NCBI GenBank assembly: GCA_050252335.1
Contig: JBFWLB010000004.1
Coordinates: forward strand, 44,959 to 108,958
Length of the DNA stretch: 64,000 nucleotides
Source: Berkiella_A sp050252335
Lineage (GTDB): Bacteria; Pseudomonadota; Gammaproteobacteria; Berkiellales; Berkiellaceae
Direction of reading: 5' to 3'
Every line of letters starts with the position of its first letter. The first letter of the stretch is position 1. Position numbers and translations under genes: made by a program. This document shows, one piece after another, positions 54,073 to 63,164 of this stretch. The notes below the pieces were generated by a model, which saw nothing but the letters and a program-made list of their open reading frames with translations, had not been told where the DNA came from and did not search any database.

Positions 54073-55295
54073 AGAAATTGATTTGGCTCGCCGTTGTTTT
54101 AGCATTTGCGGTTTGGATTGGTACAAATGTAAAATCTGATCCTGGTATTATGATTGTTCGAGTGGCGGGATGGCGTGTTGATATGCCACTGTGGCTAGCT
54201 GTTGTTGCTGCTTTTTTTGCCTTTGTGCTTTTTCACTATATGCTAAAAATCTATGATAATTTAGTGCATTCTAGTTTCTGGGTTGGTGATTTTACACTTA
54301 ACCGAAAGAAACAAAAAGCACGTCGTTTAACCCATCAAGGCTTTATTGAGCTTGCCGAAGGTGATTGGATTCGCGCAGAAAAGCATTTTCTACAAGCGGC
54401 GGAATACAGTGAAGTTCCATTGCTGAACTACCTTTCGGCAGCAAAAGCGGCACAAGAATTGGGTGAAGCCAAACGGCGCGATCGCTACTTAAAGCTTGCA
54501 CATGACAAGACCAAGGGGGCAGACATTGCTATTGGTTTAACACAAGCAAGATTGCAATATCAACAAGGTCAATTTGAACAATCACTTGCAACTGCAAAGC
54601 ATTTATTGAACCTTGCGCCTTTTCATCCTCATATTTTAAAGTTGCTTAAGAACATTTATCAGCAATTGAAAGACTGGGAACAGCTACTTGAATTGCTGCC
54701 AAATCTTCGTAAACATAAAGTGATTAGTTCTGAAGAAGAAAAAACGCTTGAGAAGCAATTGTATGTACATATTATCAACAGTTATCAAAAGCAAAGTGAA
54801 AAAGCATTAGATATTTTCTGGCATAAGATTCCCAAGAGATTACAAACAGATCCAGATATTGTTTATCCCTATGCTTTGCAGCTATGCCAAGAGGAAAAAT
54901 GGCTTGAGGCAGAATCTGTTTTAAGGCAGTGCCTTAAAAAAATTTGGAGTGAGTCTTGTATTTATTTGTATGGGCTTATTAAATTCCAAGATCCACAGAA
55001 GCCTTTAGATCAGGCAGAGGCATGGTTGAGAGTAAACCAGGATAGTCCAAATTTATTGCTCACTTTAGGGCGTTTGTGTATGCAAGCGCAGCTCTGGGGT
55101 AAAGCGCAGCGATATTTAGAGGCATGTCTTAAATTATCTGCTTTGCCAGAAGCATACGCAGAATTAGGTATCTTGTTAGAAAAGATTGATCAACTTGAAT
55201 TATCGAATCAATATTTTCGTAAAGGCTTGATTCAATTTGTTCCGATAGAGTTAACCTCTGTTGCAACACACGTTAAATTTCCTGAAAAAATATAA
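54069..55295 (+). CDS. hemY: HemY, TPR membrane protein of the haem cluster
   Basis: A 408-residue protein with two N-terminal membrane helices (LIWLAVVLAFAVWIG and LWLAVVAAFFAFVLF) and a long alpha-helical TPR domain (for example FIELAEGDWIRAEKHFLQAA). This is the gammaproteobacterial HemY, not the oxidase of the same name. It overlaps hemX by four bases and is followed 20 bases later by the ferredoxin-NADP reductase. Confidence 0.88.
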   Translation: MKKLIWLAVVLAFAVWIGTNVKSDPGIMIVRVAGWRVDMPLWLAVVAAFFAFVLFHYMLKIYDNLVHSSFWVGDFTLNRKKQKARRLTHQGFIELAEGDWIRAEKHFLQAAEYSEVPLLNYLSAAKAAQELGEAKRRDRYLKLAHDKTKGADIAIGLTQARLQYQQGQFEQSLATAKHLLNLAPFHPHILKLLKNIYQQLKDWEQLLELLPNLRKHKVISSEEEKTLEKQLYVHIINSYQKQSEKALDIFWHKIPKRLQTDPDIVYPYALQLCQEEKWLEAESVLRQCLKKIWSESCIYLYGLIKFQDPQKPLDQAEAWLRVNQDSPNLLLTLGRLCMQAQLWGKAQRYLEACLKLSALPEAYAELGILLEKIDQLELSNQYFRKGLIQFVPIELTSVATHVKFPEKI

Positions 55296-55315
55296 ATGAA
55301 TGCAGTGGGTGTAAT

Positions 55316-56065
55316 ATGAGTCGATGGGTTAGTGGGGAAGTTGTCAAATTACATCAATGGAGTGATGATCTTTATTCTATTTTTATCAAGGCGCCGATTG
55401 ATAGCTTTGAGGCTGGTCAATTCACACAGATTGGTTTAGGTGATGAGCAGAAGCCATTATTTAGGCCTTATTCCTTTGCAAATGCGCCCTTTGAATCCGT
55501 ATTAGAATTCTATTTTAATTTTGTAGATAAGGGGGGGTTAACGCCTCAGCTGGTTAATTTGAAGACTGGCGATAAAATTTGGGTATCTAAGAAAGCCTCA
55601 GGAAGATTTACACTTGCCACACTCGCGCCAGCACCTAGTTTGTGGTGTTTTGCCACGGGCACGGGTTTAGGTGTATTTTTATCCATTTTAAAAACCGAAG
55701 CAGTTTGGCAGACTTTTGACAAAATTCGATTGGTTCACAGTGTACCTACCGTCAATCTATCTTCTCATCATGGTTTAATTGAATCTTTTTTAACACAATA
55801 TCCAAGTCAATTCCGTTTTATTCCTATCATTACACGAGAGAAACATGAGCATGTATACTCGCAACGGATGACAGAGTTGATAGAGCAGAAAATAATTGAG
55901 ACGGAATTGGGTGAAGAAATTTCTGCTGAAACAGCGCAAGTCATGCTCTGTGGCAACCCCCATATGGTAAAGGATATGCGTGCCCTGTTTGAACAAAGAG
56001 GCATGCCCTTAAGAACGCCAGGGAAAGGAGGGAATGTGACGATAGAGAGCTATTGGAAAGAATAA
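55316..56065 (+). CDS. fpr: Ferredoxin/flavodoxin-NADP reductase
   Basis: A 249-residue FAD enzyme that passes electrons between NADPH and ferredoxin or flavodoxin. FAD motif RPYSFANAPF, NADP site FATGTGLGVFLSIL, LCGNPHMVKDM and the terminal GNVTIESYWKE (the C-terminal aromatic stacks on FAD) are present. The seven-iron ferredoxin at 43.3 kb is a possible partner. A perfect inverted repeat follows the gene. Confidence 0.9.
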   Translation: MSRWVSGEVVKLHQWSDDLYSIFIKAPIDSFEAGQFTQIGLGDEQKPLFRPYSFANAPFESVLEFYFNFVDKGGLTPQLVNLKTGDKIWVSKKASGRFTLATLAPAPSLWCFATGTGLGVFLSILKTEAVWQTFDKIRLVHSVPTVNLSSHHGLIESFLTQYPSQFRFIPIITREKHEHVYSQRMTELIEQKIIETELGEEISAETAQVMLCGNPHMVKDMRALFEQRGMPLRTPGKGGNVTIESYWKE

Positions 56066-56114
56066 GTGTTCTATAATCTCAATATGCTTTAAGGCTTTTC
56101 TAAAGCAAGTGCCC

Positions 56115-56148
56115 TTGACTGAAGAATCAGTATTGATTCTTCAGTCAA
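56115..56148 (+). repeat. Perfect 15-bp inverted repeat upstream of the Ulp1-like gene
   Basis: TTGACTGAAGAATCA, loop GTAT, TGATTCTTCAGTCAA. No T tract follows on either strand, so a terminator is less likely than an operator or an RNA hairpin. It is 136 bases before the Ulp1-like start. Confidence 0.6.
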
Positions 56149-56283
56149 TCAAGATGTGACGAAGCATTAGTTTTGTGAGCGAGCATTCATTTTAGACGTC
56201 AAAAGACAGTTGACAATTCTATATTACTTCAGTACATTTTCTAACTTTGAGGTATTTTCTATAAAATTTGTGGGAAATTGTCC

Positions 56284-57123
56284 ATGATTGGTTCCTTTCT
56301 TTCCGTGTTTGGTTTCTGCTGGGAAAATAACGCTGATGCGTCTTCTCATACCCCAGATGTGATGCTAACAGAGTCTACGGCACCTGCGCTGATTTTTTCT
56401 TCGACAACGCCTAAAACCCCTCCAAAAAAAAATGCCTATAGGCAATTATGTCAACAGTTGCAAGATCTTTCATATACTGAAGAAGAGGTTAAGCGGCTGC
56501 TCCTGCCTTTAGAACAGCCACATAGCTTTACTGCCACGGAAGCATGGTTTAACGATAGCTTGGTGAATGATTATTTTCAGCAGCTTGCAACGCAGTATCC
56601 AAATCTTGAAGTGATTTCTAGCTTGATGACTCAATGTGAAACCTCGTTGCCTGATAGATTGCGTACTTGGTCGAAATATAGAGAATGGAAGATGAGGTTA
56701 TCTCAGTCGTCGTTGGTTTTTTGGCCGATACATCAGGCGGATCATTGGCATCTCATTGTGATTGACAATAGATCGAGAGAGGCTAACGTATATATGCTAG
56801 ATGGTTTTAATACAAAGAATAAAGACATTTTAACAGGATATGGTTTTGAGCTCGCCAGCGTTATCCGATCTGAATTACCGACAGAGCATATGAGTGGGGA
56901 ATTCATCAGTGTGGCTGCGCAAAAAAATATCTATGATTGTGGGTCTGTTATTTGTTTTTATGCAAAACTGATAGCAGAATTTTATTCTAAACATCGACAA
57001 CTGCCAGAGCTAAGTGTACTGAACACCTCAAATGTGGATTACACAGATTTTAGAAAGAACATTGCAGAGACATTGAGAGACTTTGGTGCAAGTGTAAAAT
57101 CTGTGAGTAGATCTAGGTTATAG
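56284..57123 (+). CDS. Ulp1/SUMO-protease-fold (C48, CE clan) protein, candidate effector
   Basis: A 279-residue protein with a CE-clan cysteine-protease core. AWFNDSLVNDYFQQLA matches the eukaryotic WLNDxxIxxYL substrate-binding block. The catalytic triad is His154 (ADHWHLIVID), Asp173 (MLDGF) and Cys219 (YDCGSVICFYAK), with the oxyanion Gln213 in AAQKNIYDCG, all in the usual order and spacing. Residues 1-50 form a Ser/Thr/Pro-rich leader without signal peptide. The start is the ATG at 56284. CE-clan proteases of this type are known effectors that deubiquitinate, deSUMOylate or acetylate host proteins; secretion here is inferred. Confidence 0.82.
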   Translation: MIGSFLSVFGFCWENNADASSHTPDVMLTESTAPALIFSSTTPKTPPKKNAYRQLCQQLQDLSYTEEEVKRLLLPLEQPHSFTATEAWFNDSLVNDYFQQLATQYPNLEVISSLMTQCETSLPDRLRTWSKYREWKMRLSQSSLVFWPIHQADHWHLIVIDNRSREANVYMLDGFNTKNKDILTGYGFELASVIRSELPTEHMSGEFISVAAQKNIYDCGSVICFYAKLIAEFYSKHRQLPELSVLNTSNVDYTDFRKNIAETLRDFGASVKSVSRSRL

Positions 57124-57209
57124 ATCTTAGTCACAATTTAGATGATGAACTTTTAGAATCTTCATTCGTGAATTATTCAGTATGCGAATATAAGACGCAT
57201 GTAGGAAGA

Positions 57210-57944
57210 CTATACAAGCATATCGGATAGGATACAGATCTTGTCTAAGCCCCGCTCTAATAATGTACTTTGACATTTTTTGACCATTTCAAAGGGGCCA
57301 CTTGCATAGACTTGGGTGTTCTCTATATCTGACCATTCACTTTCATTCATGAGCATGTCATGTAACCAGCCATTTGCAAAATGCCAATCGTTTGGTTTAT
57401 CAGGTGTGGATAATATAATTTTATAAGTAAAGGTAGGGTATTGTGCTTGAGTCTTTTCCAAGAAATCTAATAGATAGAGATCTTCAGGCTTGCGCACTCC
57501 CCACCATAAGCTGATAGATTGATTACGTAGCTTGTCTGGGTGTTCTATCATTTCTTCGAGTAAGGCCTTAAACGGAGCGATACCTGTGCCACCTGCTAGC
57601 AAGAGCAATTTCTTATCTGATCTTAAATTGGTGCGTGTCATCTGACCAAAGGGACCTATAATGTCAATCACCGGATTGTGTTGGAGTTGATCGATAAAGG
57701 ATAGTGCTGCTTTTTGTTTTTCATCATGGCGTAAATGAAATTCTAGCTCGTGGTTTTGATTGTATGCATTTGCAAGGGAGAGTGATAAAACAGCATCTGT
57801 TACCAGGAGCCGTTTTTGCAGTATTGTATTGATGTATTGTCCTGCTTGATAGCGAAGTACATGTGCTGTATGCAATGGAGAAAAGCGTAGGGAAATAATG
57901 TCTTTACTGATAGGCCTCGTATCAATCAATTTATATTTTATCAT
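57210..57944 (-). CDS. fre: NAD(P)H-flavin reductase (Fre)
   Basis: Reduces free flavins with NAD(P)H. The 244 residues include an N-terminal FAD/flavin-binding barrel (YQAGQYINTIL), IIGPFGQM, LLLAGGTGIAPFKALLEEM (NAD site) and YASGPFEMVK. It lies nine bases downstream of ubiD on the same strand; ubiD-fre adjacency is familiar in gammaproteobacteria and may supply reduced flavin. Confidence 0.9.
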   Translation of the reverse strand: MIKYKLIDTRPISKDIISLRFSPLHTAHVLRYQAGQYINTILQKRLLVTDAVLSLSLANAYNQNHELEFHLRHDEKQKAALSFIDQLQHNPVIDIIGPFGQMTRTNLRSDKKLLLLAGGTGIAPFKALLEEMIEHPDKLRNQSISLWWGVRKPEDLYLLDFLEKTQAQYPTFTYKIILSTPDKPNDWHFANGWLHDMLMNESEWSDIENTQVYASGPFEMVKKCQSTLLERGLDKICILSDMLV

Positions 57945-57953
57945 AACAAATTT

Positions 57954-59420
57954 TTATAAACCCAGTTCAGGCCAAATGGCATCAATGCGTTCTTTGATCT
58001 CTCTGGATTGTACGATGGGTCTTCCCCATTCTCGGCTGGTCTCTCCAGGAAGTTTATTTGTGGCATCAAAGCCAATTTTGCCTCCAAGGTTGCTTTGTGG
58101 AGATGCAAAATCTAAATAATCTATAGGTGAATTTTCCAAAATAAAAGTATCACGCTTGGGATCCATGCGCGTAGACATTGCCCAGATGACGTCTTGCCAG
58201 CTTCTACAGTTGATATCTGCGTCCACAACGATGATCATTTTTGTATACATGAATTGACGTAAAAAGGACCAGATCCCCATCATGATTTGCTTGGCATGCC
58301 CGGGGAATTTTTTATGGATAGAGACTACAGCAACGCGATAAGAGCATCCTTCTGGTGGTAGATAAAAATCAATTATTTCTGGATATTGTTTTTGTAAAAT
58401 CGGTGTAAATACCTCATTTAGCGCAACCCCGAGTATGGCGGGTTCGTCAGGAGGTCTGCCTGTATACGTACTATGATAGAAAGCATCGTCGCGCATTGTG
58501 ATCTTTTCAATGGTCATGACGGGGAAGCTTTCAACCTCATTGTAGTAGCCAGTATGATCGCCAAAAGGGCCTTCTTTGGCTGTATCATTAGGGTATATAT
58601 AGCCCTCTAGAATAATTTCTGCAGAAGCTGGCACTGATAAATTCGGATGCAGTATGGCTGGTGTCAGCTCGGTCTTTTTGCCTCTTAACAATCCCGCAAA
58701 GGCGTATTCAGAGAGGGTGTCAGGGATGGGCGTTACAGCTGCTAATATTGTTGCAGGATCAGCACCCAATGCGACAGCAATCGGGAAAGGCTTATCAGGG
58801 TGTTGTTGGCACCAGGCTTGATAATCAAGCGCGCCACCACGGTGCTTAAGCCAACGCATAATAACCCGATTTTTATCAATCACTTGTTGTCTATATATGC
58901 CTAAATTTTGTCGTCCTTGTGTTGGGCCTTGTGTAATGACTAAGCCCCAAGTGATTAATTTGGAAATATCTTCTGGCCAACAGGTTTGAATAGGAAGTAT
59001 TTCAAGATCGACTTCATGCTTGGCAAGCTGATGAGTTTGACAAAGACCTTTGCTGAGCATTTTGGGGCGCATGCTCATTAATTTCTTAACCGTTGGGATC
59101 TGCGCTATCGCATCCCAGAATCCTTCAGGCGGCTTAGGCTCTTTTAAAAGAGCTAAGAGTTCACCCACTTCTTTTAAGCCTGCTAAGGATGTTTTATCGA
59201 TGGCAAGCGCTACTCGTTCAACGGTACCAAATAAATTACCCAGAAGAGGCATGGATGCATGTTTGGGAGCTTCAAACCATAGTGCAGGCCCTGCTGCCTT
59301 TAAGACGCGATCACAGATTTCTGTGACTTCAAGAAAGGGATCAACAGGATAGGAGATTCGTTTAAGCTGGCCCTGCTGTTCAAGCAGAGCCAGAAATTCG
59401 CGTAAATCTTGGTAGGCCAT
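57954..59420 (-). CDS. ubiD: UbiD, 4-hydroxy-3-polyprenylbenzoate decarboxylase
   Basis: Decarboxylates the ring precursor of ubiquinone using prenylated FMN made by UbiX. The 488 residues match. Signatures include DLREFLALLEQQGQLKRI, GPFGDHTGYYNEVESFP, MRDDAFYHSTYTGRPPDEP, and the ending LGGKIGFDATNKLPGE. ubiX is not in the window. rho is 10 bases upstream. Confidence 0.96.
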   Translation of the reverse strand: MAYQDLREFLALLEQQGQLKRISYPVDPFLEVTEICDRVLKAAGPALWFEAPKHASMPLLGNLFGTVERVALAIDKTSLAGLKEVGELLALLKEPKPPEGFWDAIAQIPTVKKLMSMRPKMLSKGLCQTHQLAKHEVDLEILPIQTCWPEDISKLITWGLVITQGPTQGRQNLGIYRQQVIDKNRVIMRWLKHRGGALDYQAWCQQHPDKPFPIAVALGADPATILAAVTPIPDTLSEYAFAGLLRGKKTELTPAILHPNLSVPASAEIILEGYIYPNDTAKEGPFGDHTGYYNEVESFPVMTIEKITMRDDAFYHSTYTGRPPDEPAILGVALNEVFTPILQKQYPEIIDFYLPPEGCSYRVAVVSIHKKFPGHAKQIMMGIWSFLRQFMYTKMIIVVDADINCRSWQDVIWAMSTRMDPKRDTFILENSPIDYLDFASPQSNLGGKIGFDATNKLPGETSREWGRPIVQSREIKERIDAIWPELGL

Positions 59421-59430
59421 TGGCTAAAGA

Positions 59431-60690
59431 TTAGGCGCGTTTCATTGCTTCAAAGAATTCTTCATTTGTTTTGCTGCCTTTGAGGCGTTCAATGAGGAAT
59501 TCAATGGCGGCTAATTCGTCCATAGGATTCAAAAGCTTTCTGAGGATCCACATTTTTTGTAGTTCTTCAGGTGTAGTGAGCTTTTCTTCGCGGCGCGTGC
59601 CAGAACGATTAATGTTAATCGCAGGGTAAACACGCTTTTCAGCAACACGTCTGTCAAGATGCAATTCCATGTTACCTGTACCTTTGAATTCCTCATAGAT
59701 GACTTCGTCCATTTTGGAGCCAGTGTCAATCAATGCGGTGGCGATAATGGTTAAACTGCCGCCTTCTTCAACATTACGGGCAGCACCAAAAAATCGTTTT
59801 GGACGTTGTAATGCAGCAGCATCGACACCACCCGTTAATACTTTTCCTGAGTGAGGAATGGTGGTGTTATAAGCTCTTGCTAAACGGGTGATAGAGTCTA
59901 ATAAAATGACAACATCCATTTTATGCTCAACCAAGCGTTTTGCTTTTTCAATAACCATTTCAGATACTTGGACATGTCGATGTGGTGGTTCATCAAAGGT
60001 ACTTGCAACCACTTCGCCTTGTACAGAACGCTCCATTTCAGTTACTTCTTCAGGGCGCTCATCGATTAAGAGAACAATTAATTTACATTCAGGGTGATTG
60101 GTTGAAATAGAATGGGCAATGTTTTGTAGCATCATGGTCTTACCTGCTTTAGGTGGAGACACAATCAAACCACGTTGACCCTTACCAATCGGTGATACGA
60201 GATCAACAACGCGCGCGGTGAGATCTTCAGTACTACCATTACCCACTTCAAGGTGAAGACGTGCTTCAGCATGCAGGGGGGTTAAGTTTTCGAATAATAG
60301 CTTATTACGTGTATTGTCAGGGCTTTCATAATTAATTTCATTTACTTTCAATAGTGCAAAATAGCGTTCACCATCTTTGGGTGGACGAATCTTGCCTGAC
60401 ACGGTGTCACCTGTTCTAAGGCCAAAGCGTCTAATTTGGCTAGGAGAAACATAGATATCATCTGGCCCAGGTAAATAGGAGGCTTGTGCGGAGCGCAAGA
60501 AACCAAAACCATCTTGTAGGAGTTCTAAAACGCCTTCGCCATAAATATCTTCGCCACTTTTTGAGTGTGCTTTTAAGATACCAAAAACAAGATCTTGTTT
60601 GCGTAATCGGGCGACATTTTCAACGCCTAATTCTATAGCGAGTTCCGAAAGTTCAGTTGCTGGTTTATTTTTCAGTTCTGAAAGATTCAT
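59431..60690 (-). CDS. rho: Transcription termination factor Rho
   Basis: A hexameric RNA-dependent ATPase that terminates transcription. The 419 residues equal E. coli Rho. It has the N-terminal helix bundle (MNLSELKNKPATEL), the RNA-binding CSD with GFGFLRS and SPSQIRRFGLRTGD, the P-loop GLIVSPPKAGKTMML, Walker B DVVILLDSITR, and the C-terminal LDRRVAEKRVYPAI. It lies downstream of trxA, the order known in enterics. Confidence 0.98.
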   Translation of the reverse strand: MNLSELKNKPATELSELAIELGVENVARLRKQDLVFGILKAHSKSGEDIYGEGVLELLQDGFGFLRSAQASYLPGPDDIYVSPSQIRRFGLRTGDTVSGKIRPPKDGERYFALLKVNEINYESPDNTRNKLLFENLTPLHAEARLHLEVGNGSTEDLTARVVDLVSPIGKGQRGLIVSPPKAGKTMMLQNIAHSISTNHPECKLIVLLIDERPEEVTEMERSVQGEVVASTFDEPPHRHVQVSEMVIEKAKRLVEHKMDVVILLDSITRLARAYNTTIPHSGKVLTGGVDAAALQRPKRFFGAARNVEEGGSLTIIATALIDTGSKMDEVIYEEFKGTGNMELHLDRRVAEKRVYPAININRSGTRREEKLTTPEELQKMWILRKLLNPMDELAAIEFLIERLKGSKTNEEFFEAMKRA

Positions 60691-60863
60691 ATGCGTGCTT
60701 TTAATTATATTGAATGGGGGATGGTGAATGTTAGATCAGATTCGCTGCTTTTTAGGATAAATGCCGCGCATCAGATCGCTGCTTATACTACTGAGTTGTT
60801 TTCCTCTTAGGTAATGGTCACAAGCGTGCAAGCTCATATGCCATAACAAATCCAGTTTGATTC

Positions 60864-60887
60864 CTACCTTGACGTTTGTCAAGGTAG
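60864..60887 (-). promoter_or_regulatory. Perfect hairpin between trxA and rho
   Basis: CTACCTTGAC, loop GTTT, GTCAAGGTAG: a perfect 10-bp stem in the trxA-rho interval, not followed by T residues. It may be a trxA 3' structure or part of the rho leader, which is autoregulated in other bacteria. Confidence 0.45.
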
Positions 60888-60955
60888 TGGACAATGCTAC
60901 CAAAGAATTTATTTTGAAGCTAGTCATTAAATAAAATATTTGGTAGCCACATACA

Positions 60956-61282
60956 TTAGAGGTTGCTATCGATGAAAGCGGCTAATTGTGATTTTGATAC
61001 AGCCCCTACCTTAGTAGATTCTAGCTCACCATTTTTAAATAGCATCAGTGTGGGGATACCACGTACACCAAATTTTTGTGGAGTTGCTTGATTTTCATCA
61101 ATATTTATTTTGGTAACTTTGAGGCGTCCATCATATTCTTTTGCAATTTCGTCTAAAACAGGAGCAATCATTTTGCAAGGACCGCACCATTCTGCCCAGA
61201 AATCAACGAGCACAGGGGTGTTTGAGTTTACTACCTCGTTTTCAAAGGAATCATCAGTTACGTTTACGATTGCGTCGGACAT
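60956..61282 (-). CDS. trxA: Thioredoxin 1
   Basis: A cytoplasmic dithiol reductant. The 108 residues begin MSDAIVNVTD at the ATG 61282, after GGAG; an upstream in-frame stretch is not part of the family. Active site WAEWCGPCKMIAP, cis-proline GIPTLMLF and the C-terminal helix are intact. It is upstream of rho. Confidence 0.97.
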   Translation of the reverse strand: MSDAIVNVTDDSFENEVVNSNTPVLVDFWAEWCGPCKMIAPVLDEIAKEYDGRLKVTKINIDENQATPQKFGVRGIPTLMLFKNGELESTKVGAVSKSQLAAFIDSNL

Positions 61283-61456
61283 TGTATTTATCTCCATAGA
61301 ACACATTGTGAAGGCTATCATACCAAGCTAACCATGATTTGTTTAGGATGCATTCCAAAATAATGCAAGCTAAGTAACTGTATTGAGTTCTCCCTTTTTT
61401 TTGATCTGGATGGTACATTGAGTGAAGCTTGAATCTTTAGTTTGAGATGGGTCTAT

Positions 61457-62320
61457 ATGGTATTGAATGAATGGTTACAATCGACACAAGGCTACTTGCG
61501 CATTGGATGTGCTTTAAGTTTCTTTTTGCTATTGGCTTTTTGGGAAAGCCGTTCACCTTGGCGAATGATCCGAGGCAGTTTGTCTAGACGATGGTTTAAA
61601 CATATTTCTTTAAGCCTTATCTCACAAGCCGCGATACGTTTGGTCTTTCCTATATTTTTGTTGCAAACAGCTTGGCTTGCTGAAAAAAATCATCAAGGTA
61701 TCTTAAATAAAATAACAATGCCGTTTTTTATAAAAGTGATAATAGGTATTCTTGCCTTAGATCTATTAGTTTACTTTCAGCATCGTTTGATGCATCGCTA
61801 TAAATGGTTATGGTTTTGTCATCGAGTACATCATATTGATAAAGAAATAGATGTGTCTACAGGCTTAAGATTTCATCCTTTTGAAGAGTTGATCGCCATG
61901 GCGATGAAATCCTTTGGCGTTGTCTTTTTTGGTGTACCCGTATTGGCGGCACTGCTCTTTGAAATTATATTAAATTTTGGTGTCTTGTTTACGCATGCCA
62001 ATATCTATCTTTCAGAAAAGACTGAAAAATATTTGCGCTATTTTATTGTAACGCCTGGTATGCATCGTATTCATCACTCTGATCGCAAAGATGAATATAT
62101 GACAAACTTTGGTTTTTGTTTGATTCTCTGGGATAAATTATTCAACACGTATAAGGCAAGGCCTGCTGCAGGAGAGAATAGGTTAATCTTGGGGCAAGAA
62201 GAGTATCGAGAAGAGAAATATCAAAGTTTAGAAATGATGCTTTTATTACCCTTTAATCTCAGAAAATTCAAACCCAAAAAGAAGCATGTACAGAAGCTTT
62301 GGATGGGATGGCGTGAATAG
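61457..62320 (+). CDS. Fatty-acid hydroxylase / sterol-desaturase-family membrane protein
   Basis: A 287-residue membrane protein with several hydrophobic spans and the clustered histidines of the di-iron family: HRLMHRYKWLWFCHRVHH (HxxxH and HxxHH), then HIDKE and GMHRIHHSDRKDE. The family hydroxylates or desaturates lipids. The substrate is unknown; gammaproteobacteria have several of these. ATG 61457 is used; a TTG at 61442 is possible. elbB follows. Confidence 0.85.
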   Translation: MVLNEWLQSTQGYLRIGCALSFFLLLAFWESRSPWRMIRGSLSRRWFKHISLSLISQAAIRLVFPIFLLQTAWLAEKNHQGILNKITMPFFIKVIIGILALDLLVYFQHRLMHRYKWLWFCHRVHHIDKEIDVSTGLRFHPFEELIAMAMKSFGVVFFGVPVLAALLFEIILNFGVLFTHANIYLSEKTEKYLRYFIVTPGMHRIHHSDRKDEYMTNFGFCLILWDKLFNTYKARPAAGENRLILGQEEYREEKYQSLEMMLLLPFNLRKFKPKKKHVQKLWMGWRE

Positions 62321-62349
62321 AAACTAGATTTTTGTGGAGGGATAGAAAA

Positions 62350-63000
62350 ATGAAGAAGATAGCGGTTGTTTTATCGGGTTGTGGCGTCATGGATGGGAGT
62401 GAGATTGGTGAAGCTATATTAACCTTATTGGCTATTGATAAAGCGGGTGCGCAGTATCAGTGCTTTGCACCTAATATTGATCAAGTGCATGTGATTAATC
62501 ATTTGACACAGGCAGAAATGCCTGAGAAACGCAATGTGCTGGTTGAGGCTGCACGTATTGCGCGAGGAGAGATTAAAGATTTAAAAGAGATCATTCCCAG
62601 TGATTTTGATGCGGTTATTTTTCCGGGTGGCTTTGGGGCTGCTAAAAATTTATGTGATTTTGCCTTTGAAGAAACGCATTGTCATGTGAATGAAGGGGTA
62701 TCACAATTGGTGGCTGCTATGCATGCAGCCAAAAAACCAGTTGGTTTTATTTGTATTGCACCGGCAATGATTCCTAAACTCTATCCCTCTCACACCAAGC
62801 TCACCATCGGTACGGATAAATCGACAGCTGATAAGCTAACGGCAATGGGAGGGCAGCATATTTCATGTCCGGTGACAGATATTGTTGTAGATAAGACACA
62901 TAAAGTGGTGAGTACGCCTGCTTATATGTTGGCAAATCGGATCAGTGAAGCGCAGCTTGGTATTGATAAACTGGTTACAGAAATCCTTGCTATGATTTAA
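62350..63000 (+). CDS. elbB: ElbB (YhbL), DJ-1/PfpI-family glyoxalase-like protein
   Basis: A 216-residue member of the DJ-1/PfpI fold: VVLSGCGVMDGSEIGEA, FPGGFGAAKNLCDFA and GFICIAPAMIPKL, with the reactive Cys in the last motif. ElbB proteins were reported to have glyoxalase III activity. GGAGG precedes the ATG at 62350. A terminator follows. Confidence 0.9.
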   Translation: MKKIAVVLSGCGVMDGSEIGEAILTLLAIDKAGAQYQCFAPNIDQVHVINHLTQAEMPEKRNVLVEAARIARGEIKDLKEIIPSDFDAVIFPGGFGAAKNLCDFAFEETHCHVNEGVSQLVAAMHAAKKPVGFICIAPAMIPKLYPSHTKLTIGTDKSTADKLTAMGGQHISCPVTDIVVDKTHKVVSTPAYMLANRISEAQLGIDKLVTEILAMI

Positions 63001-63013
63001 AGCGTCTTTCCTA

Positions 63014-63047
63014 AGGGTAGTTTTTATAAAATTACCCTCTTATTTTG
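63014..63047 (+). terminator. Terminator after elbB
   Basis: AGGGTA and TACCCT with AT-rich inner pairs form a hairpin followed by a T-rich stretch (CTTATTTT). It ends the desaturase-elbB unit. Confidence 0.6.
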
Positions 63048-63164
63048 CTGTTTGTCGCTAAATTGACACAGATTATCAGCCTTTCCATCAAACGCCTTGC
63101 AATACCCTGTGGTGTTGATTACAGTTCGCAAATATTTTGTTAGTGAACTTTGTTGGTGTTTGGC

